Program-made: the position numbers and the translations under genes
Part shown: positions 8,722-16,963 of the stretch, in pieces
Layout of the letters: each line of letters starts with the position of its first letter
Position numbering within the stretch: position 1 is the stretch's first letter
From: an uncultured Muribaculaceae bacterium
GTDB taxonomy: Bacteria > Bacteroidota > Bacteroidia > Bacteroidales > Muribaculaceae
Direction: 5' to 3'
Length of the DNA: 27,533 bases
Assembly: GCA_910584185.1 (NCBI GenBank)
Contig: CAJTYC010000026.1
Span: 1 to 27,533, forward strand
Notes under the pieces: model-generated
What the model saw: the letters and a program-made list of their open reading frames with translations, nothing else
What the model was told of the DNA's origin: nothing
Databases searched by the model: none

Positions 8722-10176
8722 CTACTTGTTTTGTTTCTTAAGACGTTCGAGACGCTCGAGAATCTTCAGGTTGGCTTCGGCCGATGCTATGCCGGCGTTC
8801 TGGGCATCGGTGAGATACTTCCGAGCCGCGTCGTAGTCGCCGGTATTCATGGCGAGCACTCCTCGCGCGTGAATTGCCTCAGGAGTGTTACCGGCCTTCT
8901 TTAGATAGTTGGCGGCATTTGTCCAGTTCTTATCGTTGAGCGCGGCGCATGCTGCGTTGAGGTTGGCCGTCTCATCTTCGGGATATGTTGCCACTGCTAT
9001 ATCCATCACCTCGTTAAACTCCTTGGAACCCGGCTCGTAGGTCTGCGCCACGAGGAACATCTCGTTCAGACTCGCCTGCTTGGGGTTCTTCTTCATGATG
9101 GCCTTTGTCTCCTCTACGGTGAAAGGACGCACCACATAGCTCACCGTATAGTCAGAGTGACGCAAACCGGGATACCATTCCTTTAGCATATACTGGTAAG
9201 TCTGCGGGAAACGCTTCTTGATTTCGTTGTCGCGAGGGTCAGGCTCGAGGTTGGGATTGTCTATTATGGCGAGAATCTCATTCTTCTCCGGCAGAGTACT
9301 CTCTTCCACAAGCTTGCGCAGGCCCGCCCAGTCCTCGGGCGTAGCGTTTGAGGTGAAAACCTTGTCGGGAAGGGTATAGAGACTCTTCACATACTCCTTG
9401 AGCGATGCTGCACGGCCTTCGGCGAGGCGGGTATTGTTGGAATAGGAACCCTCGGGCGATGCGTAACCGTGAATATTGATTTCCGTAATCGACACCATAG
9501 GGTCATTCTTCACGAGGTCAATTGTCTTCACGATCTTTGCGATCTCCTGTCGGTTGCGGCGGTAGTCGGGAAGAATATTGGTCTTGTTGACCACATAGTC
9601 TACGAATGCTGAGCCTTTCTCTGCGCGAGCTTTTACTGCCTCGGCCTTCGGGGCAAGGAAAGTCATCATGGGCGGCGGTGCGGGACGGTTGTCGAATTCA
9701 CCCACCGGAATGCGCTTTTGAGCCTGGAGGTCACCGCAGCCGCAGAGGTCCTCGGCGAGCACAACGTGCGAATAGTCCATCCAGGTCTGATATGGGAATG
9801 AGCGGCTCACCGACACGGACTGGCCGGTGCCGTTCTTGCGGCGCACCACCTCGGAGGCGTCGTGCACCAAGCGCTTCGGGTCGCGCTCCCAGCGGAGCTG
9901 CTCGTCGCGCCCGTTCACCACAATCTTGCCCAGGGCAATCGAGTCACCCTCGCCCACGAAGATGGGAGTGTATATAACCTGTTCGGAGCCCTTGAGCTTC
10001 AAGTCGGAGAGGTCGAGGTCGAAGGCCACTTTCATATTGCCCTCCTCAGTGGTGAGCGACACGTTTTTCACCTTGACGGCGTCGAGGGTCGTCTCAGTGC
10101 GTTGAGTCGCGGCGAAAGCCGGGGTTGCGGCCATCAGCATCGCCACAGATGTAATGATATGCTTATATGTTGCCAT
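8722..10176 (-). CDS. DUF3868 protein with OmpA-like domain and TPR-like tail
   Basis: The protein is 484 aa with a cleavable signal peptide (ATPAFA, cut near residue 22) and no lipobox. Residues ~25-190 form a beta-rich DUF3868-type domain that includes a CGCGD motif. Residues ~226-265 (INIHGYASPEGS, then NTRLAEGRAASLKEYV) form an OmpA/MotB-like peptidoglycan-binding element. The last ~120 residues are alanine-rich helical repeats of TPR type (ALNDKNWTNAANYLKKAG; GDYDAARKYLTDAQNAG). Such genes sit beside DUF3575 and upstream of Mfa1-like pilins in many Bacteroidales. The sequence suggests a periplasmic protein tying the pilus machinery to the cell wall, but its exact role is not established. 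It is preceded by a 13-nt gap after the DUF3575 gene. Confidence 0.88.
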   Translation of the reverse strand: MATYKHIITSVAMLMAATPAFAATQRTETTLDAVKVKNVSLTTEEGNMKVAFDLDLSDLKLKGSEQVIYTPIFVGEGDSIALGKIVVNGRDEQLRWERDPKRLVHDASEVVRRKNGTGQSVSVSRSFPYQTWMDYSHVVLAEDLCGCGDLQAQKRIPVGEFDNRPAPPPMMTFLAPKAEAVKARAEKGSAFVDYVVNKTNILPDYRRNRQEIAKIVKTIDLVKNDPMVSITEINIHGYASPEGSYSNNTRLAEGRAASLKEYVKSLYTLPDKVFTSNATPEDWAGLRKLVEESTLPEKNEILAIIDNPNLEPDPRDNEIKKRFPQTYQYMLKEWYPGLRHSDYTVSYVVRPFTVEETKAIMKKNPKQASLNEMFLVAQTYEPGSKEFNEVMDIAVATYPEDETANLNAACAALNDKNWTNAANYLKKAGNTPEAIHARGVLAMNTGDYDAARKYLTDAQNAGIASAEANLKILERLERLKKQNK

Positions 10177-10189
10177 TTTCTTACTGATA

Positions 10190-10858
10190 TTAGAACATAT
10201 ACATTATGCTGAGGGCAGCCTTCGTGGGGCCCACATAGTGCAGTTTTCGGGTGTCAATCTTTGTGTTGCAGCGGCCATAAAGCGTGAGGTCGGAATATAC
10301 GTAACCCACGCCTATCGAGGCCTCGAGGTTCCAGTGTTTCGAGAGCATCCACTGGTAGCCGTAGGTTACGCCGAAGCCGGCGAACCAGCCCTCGGCATGG
10401 CGGAGCTTGCCTGACTCGTTGGGTCCGTTGAGGTCGTTCGTGAGGTCAGGCCACCCCTTCTCGAGCGAGGCGGGGTCGGGCTCGCCCTCTCCAGCCGATT
10501 TCAAACTGCTGCTCACTATCAAGCTCTTCAGGGGGAAGTTGATGCCCTTGGCATTATACTGGCCGGCGAGCGCATGGACACCGACGAAATGGCCTCCGAA
10601 CTTCTCGCAGAACCAATAGCGGTATTCAGGCTGCACTGTCCAACTGCGGAAATGCTTGTCATCTCCAAACTCCCAGGGGTTGATGTCGCCAAAAAGTTGA
10701 ATCGTAGACTTGCGACCCAAACCGAACTCCACACCGATGTTGGGTGTGGTTGTAGCCCAGTTGAGCAGATTGGTCTTTATGGCAACGTCTTGCGCATCGG
10801 CAATGCCGGATACACAAGACACGAGTGCCACAGGCACTATCCATTTATAAAATTTCAT
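10190..10858 (-). CDS. DUF3575 outer-membrane beta-barrel protein
   Basis: First gene of the pilus operon, 222 aa. A signal peptide ends near IADAQ (residue ~23). The family hallmark VAIKTNLLNWATTTPNIGVE follows at once. Next are alternating amphipathic strands (WTVQPEYRYWF; GWFAGFGVTYGYQWML; LEASIGVGYVY), and the protein ends in Phe, typical of an outer-membrane barrel recognised by BamA. The family is repeatedly linked with DUF3868 and Mfa1-type pilin genes and probably acts as an envelope accessory of pilus assembly. I see no clear TAnnTTTG promoter in the upstream spacer, so the operon's control cannot be read here. Confidence 0.88.
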   Translation of the reverse strand: MKFYKWIVPVALVSCVSGIADAQDVAIKTNLLNWATTTPNIGVEFGLGRKSTIQLFGDINPWEFGDDKHFRSWTVQPEYRYWFCEKFGGHFVGVHALAGQYNAKGINFPLKSLIVSSSLKSAGEGEPDPASLEKGWPDLTNDLNGPNESGKLRHAEGWFAGFGVTYGYQWMLSKHWNLEASIGVGYVYSDLTLYGRCNTKIDTRKLHYVGPTKAALSIMYMF

Positions 10859-11070
10859 AATGTCGTTTATGACTTTTGATTGTCAGGCTTTTATAATTTT
10901 ATTGTCCGAGGCATATATCTCCTACGGGCAAGTCAACTTTTATTTAGATTAACGCGAGGTTGCAGGTTAGCACAAGTCGCTTATTTGATACAAGTTACTT
11001 TTCACAAGGCGAGTTATTCACATTCATGGTAAGTAGTAAAATTCATTTACCGACACATCGTTTTTATGAA

Positions 11071-11086
11071 AAGATTTGCAAATCTT
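11071..11086. promoter_or_regulatory. Perfect 16-bp palindrome, possible operator
   Basis: AAGATTTGCAAATCTT is an uninterrupted perfect palindrome. Its downstream edge is about 50 nt upstream of the predicted exchanger transcription start, a position typical for an activator site. It could equally serve the divergent pilus operon. No regulator gene is nearby. Confidence 0.45.
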
Positions 11087-11121
11087 AATGATTCTTTTAC
11101 ACAAAAACAATAAAATTTCCC

Positions 11122-11129
11122 TAATTTTG
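11122..11129 (+). promoter_or_regulatory. Predicted -7 box for the exchanger gene
   Basis: TAATTTTG matches the Bacteroidetes -7 consensus TAnnTTTG. The -33 position has only a weak TTTA/TTTT about 22 nt upstream. The implied leader is about 85 nt. Confidence 0.5.
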
Positions 11130-11217
11130 TTTAACTCAATTGGTAAGGGCATTTTTTTATGGAACATATAAACAGGCCCGACACCTGATTGAAGAACATA
11201 CAAAAAATTGAGAAAGT

Positions 11218-12234
11218 ATGATGGCAGTGATTTGGTTATTGGTGGGATTGGTATTAATATTGTGGGGTGCGAATGCATTGACCGACGGTGCATCGTCTAT
11301 CGCCTCGCGTCTCGGAGTAAGCAGTCTTGTGATAGGCTTGACAGTGGTGGCCTTCGGCACATCTGCACCTGAGCTTGTGATTTCGATTGTTTCGGCAATC
11401 AACGGGAGCGCTCCTTTGGCAGTGGGCAACACCGTGGGTAGCAACATTTTCAATATATTGGCGATAATCGGCATCACGGCGTTGGTCCGCCCTATCAAGG
11501 TGGAGCGAACGGTGATGACCACGGAGCTGCCCATTGTGATTCTTTCGTCGATAGTCATCTGGGCCTTGGGCAACTCTTCATGGATCAACGGCTTCGGCAG
11601 CGATATCATCTCGCGCACCGACGGCATCTTCCTGCTGTTGGCGTTCGCGCTCTTCATGCGCCACACGTTTGCCACGGCACGCCCGCGCCACACTGCGGCA
11701 GTCAGTCCCAACTCCCCCCTCGAACCGATACCGGCCACTGCACAACCGCAGGCCACTGACGACAACAAAGGCAAAGAAATGCCGATGTGGCGCGCCGTGC
11801 TGTGGATCCTGCTCGGCTTGGGCGCCCTCATCTTCGGTGGTGACAGGTTTGTGGCTGGAGCCTCCTCGATTGCCATAAAGGCCGGCATCAGCGAAGGCGT
11901 GGTGGGCCTCACAATCGTGGCAATCGGCACATCGCTACCGGAACTCGCCACATCGGTGGTAGCGGCCATCAAAGGAAAACCGGGGCTGGCCGTTGGCAAC
12001 GTGATAGGGAGCAACATCTTCAACATATTCTTTGTGTTGGGCATCACCGCCACCATTTCGCCGCTTCCGTTTGAGGGCATCGACAATATGGACCTCGGCA
12101 CGCTCTTGGTGGCTTCGGTGCTCTTCTATCTGTTCGCGTGGGTATACAAGAAGAGGACCATAACCCGTCTTGAAGGTCTGGTCCTCTTGCTCTGCTACGT
12201 CGGCTATATGACCGCGCTATTGCTTAGACTGTAA
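11218..12234 (+). CDS. Calcium/sodium (K+-independent type) antiporter
   Basis: This 338-aa inner-membrane protein has about ten hydrophobic segments in two inverted halves. Each half carries the cation-exchanger (CaCA/YrbG) signature: GTSAPEL (47-53) with GNTVGSNIFNI (70-80), and GTSLPEL (237-243) with GNVIGSNIFNI (260-270). Both glutamates expected in ion coordination are present. The halves are joined by a hydrophilic proline-rich loop at about 152-188. The family exchanges Ca2+ for Na+ across the inner membrane. ATG at 11218 is followed directly by a second ATG, and either could be used. The gene is monocistronic, diverging from the pilus operon and converging on a lipoprotein gene across a strong terminator. 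There is no evident functional link with the pilus genes. Confidence 0.93.
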   Translation: MMAVIWLLVGLVLILWGANALTDGASSIASRLGVSSLVIGLTVVAFGTSAPELVISIVSAINGSAPLAVGNTVGSNIFNILAIIGITALVRPIKVERTVMTTELPIVILSSIVIWALGNSSWINGFGSDIISRTDGIFLLLAFALFMRHTFATARPRHTAAVSPNSPLEPIPATAQPQATDDNKGKEMPMWRAVLWILLGLGALIFGGDRFVAGASSIAIKAGISEGVVGLTIVAIGTSLPELATSVVAAIKGKPGLAVGNVIGSNIFNIFFVLGITATISPLPFEGIDNMDLGTLLVASVLFYLFAWVYKKRTITRLEGLVLLLCYVGYMTALLLRL

Positions 12235-12238
12235 TAAC

Positions 12239-12277
12239 TCAAATTTGCCAAGTTGCAGAGCAACTTGGCAAATTTGA
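12239..12277. terminator. Perfect 18-bp stem, bidirectional terminator
   Basis: Arms 12239-12256 and 12260-12277 are perfectly complementary over 18 bp around the 3-nt loop AGA. The hairpin starts a few bases after the exchanger stop and lies between two converging genes, so it probably ends both transcripts. No clean T run follows on the plus side; the flank is the GTTTGGG heptamer repeat. Confidence 0.75.
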
Positions 12278-12278
12278 A

Positions 12279-12306
12279 GTTTGGGGTTTGGAGTTTGGGG
12301 TTTGGG
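12279..12306. repeat. Heptamer tandem repeat, (GTTTGGG)4
   Basis: Four adjoining 7-mers read GTTTGGG, GTTTGGA, GTTTGGG, GTTTGGG, immediately after the terminator stem and before the lipoprotein stop codon. This is the same repeat length as the AATTTTG array at 25941-25982 but a different unit. Confidence 0.8.
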
Positions 12307-12311
12307 GTAGA

Positions 12312-12908
12312 TCAGAAGTCTATTTTGCCATCTTTTTCCACTTCCACGTCGACATCGTCATAATGGTCGTTGAAGCGACTTATTGCCTCGTCGAGCTTTT
12401 CACCCTTGAAAGAGAAGCCTTTCTTGTCAAAAAGTGGATTCTTCATACCAAGCTTCTGACCATTGCTATAAGTCACATAAGCCTCATTCTGTGAGATTAA
12501 AGTGAAGTTGATGACCTGGTCGGGCTGTACGGTCGCATCGGCTTTCTTGGTGTAACGGATCTCCATGTCGAGTTTCACCGGGAAACGGGTGGAGGAAATG
12601 GCGGCCTTGACCGGATATACATTGTAAGACTGCCCGAGGACATTTACAGTCTCCGGAGTCTTGCCTACTTCCGCCTTCTGAGTAATCCCGTTTGCATCGC
12701 GATAAGTCACGTCGATGTTGAGGAGGTCCACCATATCCTGACTGAACCAAGCGTAAGTAGCCAAATCGGCTGACACGGGTGTCATGCCGACAGGTGCCGG
12801 AATATCAGGATCGTCATTGTGGTCATCATCGTCGCCGCATGCGCTGAGCGAAATCGAGGCGAGACATGCCAACACTACAGCTGTCAAAATGCTGAAATAC
12901 TTTTTCAT
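12312..12908 (-). CDS. Small surface-type lipoprotein, function unknown
   Basis: The protein is 198 aa. The signal peptide ends in lipobox LSAC (Cys24), followed by GDDDDHNDDPD. An acidic cluster directly after the lipidated Cys matches the type of signal that sends Bacteroidota lipoproteins to the cell surface. The remainder is a beta-rich domain (MVDLLNIDVTYRDANG; KLDMEIRYTKK; VINFTLIS) ending with an acidic stretch, DDVDVEVEKDGKIDF. I do not recognise a family with confidence. The gene stands alone, converging on the exchanger gene. Confidence 0.85.
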   Translation of the reverse strand: MKKYFSILTAVVLACLASISLSACGDDDDHNDDPDIPAPVGMTPVSADLATYAWFSQDMVDLLNIDVTYRDANGITQKAEVGKTPETVNVLGQSYNVYPVKAAISSTRFPVKLDMEIRYTKKADATVQPDQVINFTLISQNEAYVTYSNGQKLGMKNPLFDKKGFSFKGEKLDEAISRFNDHYDDVDVEVEKDGKIDF

Positions 12909-12988
12909 TGCTTTTCAATTTGTTTGAATTGGGTTATTAATATTATTAGAATTTTTGAGCAGGTGTTTATCCGCGCTAATCACTGACA

Positions 12989-13020
12989 CAAAGTGTGCCG
13001 TTTGCGGAGCACTGCCCAAA
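12989..13020 (-). promoter_or_regulatory. Tentative promoter for the small lipoprotein gene
   Basis: On the minus strand TTTG (13017-13020) is followed after 20 nt by ACACTTTG (12989-12996). It keeps the TTTG core of the -7 element but not the leading TA. Spacing fits; the match is partial. Confidence 0.3.
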
Positions 13021-13083
13021 TTGCTACTATACATAACAACAAACGAATAAAGTTATTGTTGGGGATGGCCTCTTCTCCATAGT

Positions 13084-13124
13084 CGTCGTCGGCGCCTCCT
13101 CCTCCCCAGTGCGCGATGCAACGT
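13084..13124 (-). repeat. GC-rich dispersed repeat, copy 2 (inverted)
   Basis: The minus strand of this stretch matches positions 37-77 at 37 of 41 bases, with 21 consecutive identities (13104-13124 corresponds to 37-57). It lacks the left arm that makes the hairpin in copy 1. It is placed between genes and facing copy 1, so the two enclose the pilus operon, the exchanger and the lipoprotein. Confidence 0.8.
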
Positions 13125-13297
13125 CATTTCAACCATAGAATTACTTTTTTCTATTTTTATCCGCTTGGAGCGTAATATTTTCCAAAGGTCAATCCTACCA
13201 TGATTACACAATCTCTTTCAATTATCTACATAAAATTCATTGATTATTCATCATATGTCAAATATTTCAGATTTTTGCTAAATTATTGAAAAATATT

Positions 13298-13329
13298 TTT
13301 GCAATTTTAATTTCTTTTAACTACTTTTG
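13298..13329 (+). promoter_or_regulatory. Predicted promoter of the first secreted-protein gene
   Basis: TTTG (13298-13301), a 20-nt spacer and TACTTTTG (13322-13329) match the Bacteroidetes -33/-7 consensus in both sequence and spacing. Transcription should start near 13333, giving a leader of about 94 nt. Confidence 0.75.
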
Positions 13330-13426
13330 TCGCATAAGCATTTGTATAGCGAATCTTTTCTTTTGACTACATAAGGAAACTCACTATCCAAGCAACAATC
13401 ACATTTCGTAACACTAACTCATCTTT

Positions 13427-16400
13427 ATGAACAAGTTTTCCCACTATGCATCAGGGAGCGCTGCATTAGTGCTCTTGTCTGCCATGTCATTTTTGGCAAG
13501 CCCAACTCTTCAGGGTTACGCACGTGAGGCCATCGCGTCATTGCGCGGCAACCCGGCAAGCAAGTCTACATTGCCGGCCGAACGTCACAACGTGGAGAAT
13601 ATGCCGGTGCTCGCGCCGCTCTCCGGCAGCGAGAGCTTCGCTCCCCACGCAGGAGCCCCGGCTAAAGCCTTGGCGTGGCAGCCTGCCGCCACCGACAAAC
13701 TGATGGTTTCGGAAAATTTCGACAAGATGACCGCCGGAAGCATCGCCACACCCGACGCCACGCCGATTGTGGGTGAAATCAACAGTTCGCTGACATCCTC
13801 CCCGGGCTGGGTGACGGCTACCGGACATCAGGCCGGCGGCTGCTTATATATCGACGACTATGCCGTGGAACATAACGGCCAGACCATTCAAGCCCGGCTG
13901 CTCGACACCCCCACCATGTCGTTGACCTCCGGCAGCAACCTCTTCATATCGTTCAAGGCTATGTCTAAAGCAAAGAGCGATAATGTCTACGCCCTCGCTG
14001 TCAACGCTGCATCGAGTTCAACTACCACCCAGGGTGTCGTGGCAGTCACCAACCAGTGGGACGAATACGGCATATTTCTTGAAGGGTGTCCGGCCAATAC
14101 ATACATAGAGCTCCAGAGCGAGAACAGCCCCATATATCTCGACGATGTCAAGGTCTATCTCCTCGGCGCCCCTGATGCGCCCGAAATCAAACCGGCAAGC
14201 GATGTCAGCGAGGCCGGGTTCACGGCCAACTGGGCAGCGAGCGACGGGGCCGAAGGATATGTGCTCTACCCCACCGTGACTCATGTGGCCGACGGCATAG
14301 AACCTTACTATATTGTCAACACCGACTTCAGCGCAGTGACCGAGGGGAGCATCTCGTCGCCTGTGCTTCCGCAATATGTAGTGGAAAGCCTTGATGACTA
14401 TATGGGCCAACCGGGCTGGGCCGGGCGCATGATACTCCGCGCCGGCGGCTATATCGGCCTCACCAACAACTACCTGAGCCAATATGGCAACTCACTGCTG
14501 CAATCTCCCACGCTCGACCTCAGCAACAACTCCGGCGAGGTGAACATAGAGCTGACATACCAGACCCCGGATGTCGACATGTTCCAAGTGTCGCTCTATA
14601 ATGTGCTGGCCAACGGCAGCGTGTCGCTCCGCTCCTCGAAGATGATTTACAGCTACGAGCGTTTCAACCAGACGCTAAAGGAGGAATTCACAATAGCCGG
14701 AGGCACCACCTCCTGTATGCTCGTAGTCACACTCCCCGAAACCACAAAGGGCACAATATATATCGATGACCTGAAGATGTGGCAGCAGCTACCTGAGGGT
14801 ACACTCTACAACGAGCCCCTCACGACCCAAAACACTACAGCGACAAGTGCCTACGTGGCAACACCCCAAGCACGCGCCAACGACAGCTTCAGCTATTACG
14901 TGAAAGCATACAGGATTGTGGAGGGCGATGTGATATTCAGCGCAAACTCGAAGAGCATCCGCGTGGGCGATGAAAGCCCCGACGAACCCTCGGAGTTAGG
15001 CAAGGCCGTCAATGTGAAGACGGTGGCCGACGGCAGCCGCTTCGATGCCTCATGGGATGCAGTGCCCGGAGCAAATGCCTACGAGGTGACCCTCTATCGC
15101 GAGCATGTGAGCGACGGCAACGAGCAGACCGTGGTGATCGACGAACCGTTTGACGGCATAGTGGTCGGCACCTCCGACCTCGACCACCCACGCGCCATGG
15201 GCGAAGACTTTTACGACCGCCTCGACGGCATGACACGCACCCCCGGATGGGAAGTCTACCAGGGCTTCTATGTGGACGGGGCTGTCGGAATACTCGGCTA
15301 CTGGAATATGCTCGGCATGGGCTGCTACATGACCTCGCCGAAGTTCGACCTCAGCGCCGACGGCGGCAACATGATGCTCAGCCTAAAGGTGGGGTCCGAC
15401 TATTACAACCAGGGAGCCACAATATATCTGGCTCATGAGGACCCGGAGACCGGCGCTCTCATTTACGATGACATCTTCCCGCTCGATGAGATGGAGAAGG
15501 GATTCCACCAGTTCACCTCCGCCCTCAAGGGTGGCCGCGAGGATTCGTTCCTCGTCTTCTTCCCCTACGGCTACGGTGTCTCCTATTTCGACGACATCAA
15601 GGTGACGCAAAAAGTGCCGGCCGGCACATCGCGCACCCAAATCGCACGCGTCACCACAACCGTCAACTCCGCGAGCATGTCGGTGCCGGGCGTTGTGCCG
15701 GGCGACAAGTATTACGTAGTGGTGAAACCGGTGTGGATCAACACCACAGGCCAGACTGTGGTGCAGGGCACCGACTCCGACAAGGCTTATATCGAAGGCC
15801 TCACGGAGACTCTGCTCTATACGGGCGTGGTAAACAATGACCAAGGCAACTACATCAGCAGCGCACTTGTGACACTCACCGACAACGAGACCGGAGAACG
15901 ACGCACCGCAACGGCCAACCGCTGGGGACTCTTCCGCGTGGAGAATATAAAGAACCCCGACGGCATATACACGGCAAGCGTCTCGGCCCCGGGCTACCGC
16001 CCCGTGTCGATACCCAACATATCGTTTGCCACCGGCGACATAACCGACGTTGAAATCATAATGCACGCCAGCGCCGACAACGAGATGGACCTCGGCATAC
16101 ACACCGGCATGGCCGAATGCGGTCCGGCCGACCTGCTCTACAAGGCTTCCGACACGGAAACAATCTACCCGTCATCGGCAATAGCCCTGCCCAAGGGCGC
16201 TAAGATACTGAGCGTGGCCTATGACGGCCTCTGCGAAAGGGAGAAAAATGTGAAGGTTACGTTCACCCTGCACGGCGAGAACTGCCATGAAAACGGATAT
16301 AAAGACACCCCGACACCCGCCGACGTCGCCAATCTCGACATGCTGGCCCAGACCCAATGTAAGATACCGAAGGGTGGCACGGTAACATCGCCCATCGAAC

Positions 16401-16843
16401 TTGTGAAGTTCACGCTCGACTCACCCCTCGAATATGACGGCGATGCACTCCGCATGCGCGTTCAGGCTCGTGCCAACGGCTTCGTCAACGCATCTTTTGC
16501 CACCGACGCCACCCGTATGCACAACTCCGTGCGCCGCGTGGGCGACAGCGAGGAATCGCTCGGAGAATGGGAACATAACACCGAAGGCATGCCTGTGGCC
16601 CGCATCATCTACGAACTCAGTTCAGGTCTCGGTGAAGCTCTCACCAACGGCATAAACAGCCTCGCCATCGAAGGTGGCAAAGGATGTCTCACCCTTCGAG
16701 GCAACTACGACAAACCTGTAAGCATCTGCGACATGCAAGGCCGCTTGGTGGCAACCGTGACCCTCAGCGGCTCACCGGTGACCATTTATCTCCCGGCCGG
16801 AGTCTACGCCTGCTCCGGCGGCCTGAAGGCAATTGTGCAATGA
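13427..16843 (+). CDS. Secreted multi-domain protein with three anchor-J-like modules
   Basis: The protein is 1138 aa with an N-terminal hydrophobic signal segment (~11-25). Three jelly-roll modules of choice-of-anchor J/MAM-like type are visible at about 94-245, 297-455 and 565-735. Each begins with a VxxxxFD/DFS-type strand, contains a PGW motif, and ends in an [I/S]Y[L/I/F]DD strand (IYLDD, IYIDD, SYFDD). Fn3-like linkers separate them (TANWAASDGAEGYVLY; DASWDAVPGANAYEVTLY). A carboxypeptidase-regulatory-like Ig fold follows (ALVTLTDNETGERRTATANR), then a beta domain. The last ~65 residues (ICDMQGRLVATVTL then LPAGVYACSGGLKAIV) resemble a T9SS type A sorting domain. It is probably exported and attached to the cell surface, with binding modules but no catalytic site that I can see. 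Confidence 0.85.
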   Translation: MNKFSHYASGSAALVLLSAMSFLASPTLQGYAREAIASLRGNPASKSTLPAERHNVENMPVLAPLSGSESFAPHAGAPAKALAWQPAATDKLMVSENFDKMTAGSIATPDATPIVGEINSSLTSSPGWVTATGHQAGGCLYIDDYAVEHNGQTIQARLLDTPTMSLTSGSNLFISFKAMSKAKSDNVYALAVNAASSSTTTQGVVAVTNQWDEYGIFLEGCPANTYIELQSENSPIYLDDVKVYLLGAPDAPEIKPASDVSEAGFTANWAASDGAEGYVLYPTVTHVADGIEPYYIVNTDFSAVTEGSISSPVLPQYVVESLDDYMGQPGWAGRMILRAGGYIGLTNNYLSQYGNSLLQSPTLDLSNNSGEVNIELTYQTPDVDMFQVSLYNVLANGSVSLRSSKMIYSYERFNQTLKEEFTIAGGTTSCMLVVTLPETTKGTIYIDDLKMWQQLPEGTLYNEPLTTQNTTATSAYVATPQARANDSFSYYVKAYRIVEGDVIFSANSKSIRVGDESPDEPSELGKAVNVKTVADGSRFDASWDAVPGANAYEVTLYREHVSDGNEQTVVIDEPFDGIVVGTSDLDHPRAMGEDFYDRLDGMTRTPGWEVYQGFYVDGAVGILGYWNMLGMGCYMTSPKFDLSADGGNMMLSLKVGSDYYNQGATIYLAHEDPETGALIYDDIFPLDEMEKGFHQFTSALKGGREDSFLVFFPYGYGVSYFDDIKVTQKVPAGTSRTQIARVTTTVNSASMSVPGVVPGDKYYVVVKPVWINTTGQTVVQGTDSDKAYIEGLTETLLYTGVVNNDQGNYISSALVTLTDNETGERRTATANRWGLFRVENIKNPDGIYTASVSAPGYRPVSIPNISFATGDITDVEIIMHASADNEMDLGIHTGMAECGPADLLYKASDTETIYPSSAIALPKGAKILSVAYDGLCEREKNVKVTFTLHGENCHENGYKDTPTPADVANLDMLAQTQCKIPKGGTVTSPIELVKFTLDSPLEYDGDALRMRVQARANGFVNASFATDATRMHNSVRRVGDSEESLGEWEHNTEGMPVARIIYELSSGLGEALTNGINSLAIEGGKGCLTLRGNYDKPVSICDMQGRLVATVTLSGSPVTIYLPAGVYACSGGLKAIVQ

Positions 16844-16865
16844 AAAATTAATAATGAATAATGGG

Positions 16866-16922
16866 GGCGACATAATGTCATCATGTCAAGATGACATATT
16901 GTCAAGATGACATTATGTCGCC
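16866..16922. promoter_or_regulatory. Intergenic palindrome built of TGTCA/TGACA motifs
   Basis: Outer arms 16866-16882 and 16906-16922 are perfect 17-bp inverted repeats. The interior holds another inverted pair (ATGTCA AGA TGACAT, 16883-16897). TGTCA/TGACA half-sites recur through the element. There is no T tract after it, so it is not an ordinary terminator. Between two likely co-transcribed genes it could be an RNA-processing or stabilising hairpin, or a protein-binding site. Confidence 0.7.
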
Positions 16923-16963
16923 TCCGGTCAAACAACAAAATTAACAACCAAAAATATACAACT

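Larger units (their letters stand above)
10859..11217. other. Divergent spacer between pilus operon and exchanger gene
   Basis: This 359-nt gene-free AT-rich spacer must hold promoters for both directions. A plausible plus-strand promoter (11122-11129) and a 16-bp palindrome (11071-11086) are visible. For the pilus direction I find no TAnnTTTG element and no inverted repeats flanking an invertible segment. No small gene is supported. Confidence 0.7.
12909..13426. other. Spacer with repeat copy and two predicted promoters
   Basis: This 518-nt gene-free region holds a tentative minus-strand promoter for the lipoprotein (12989-13020), the inverted copy of the window-start repeat (13084-13124), and a good promoter for the 13427 gene (13298-13329) with an approximately 95-nt leader. 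The right half is very AT-rich. I see no small gene or structured RNA beyond these. Confidence 0.7.

Noticed and set aside
10859..11217. Invertible promoter controlling the pilus operon, as known in other Bacteroidales
   Set aside because: I looked for inverted repeats flanking a promoter-like segment and found none; the only palindrome is a single compact 16-mer.
11157..12101. Minus-strand open frame (314 codons) opposite the exchanger
   Set aside because: The exchanger has both family signatures on the other strand. This frame is a composition-driven shadow without motifs.
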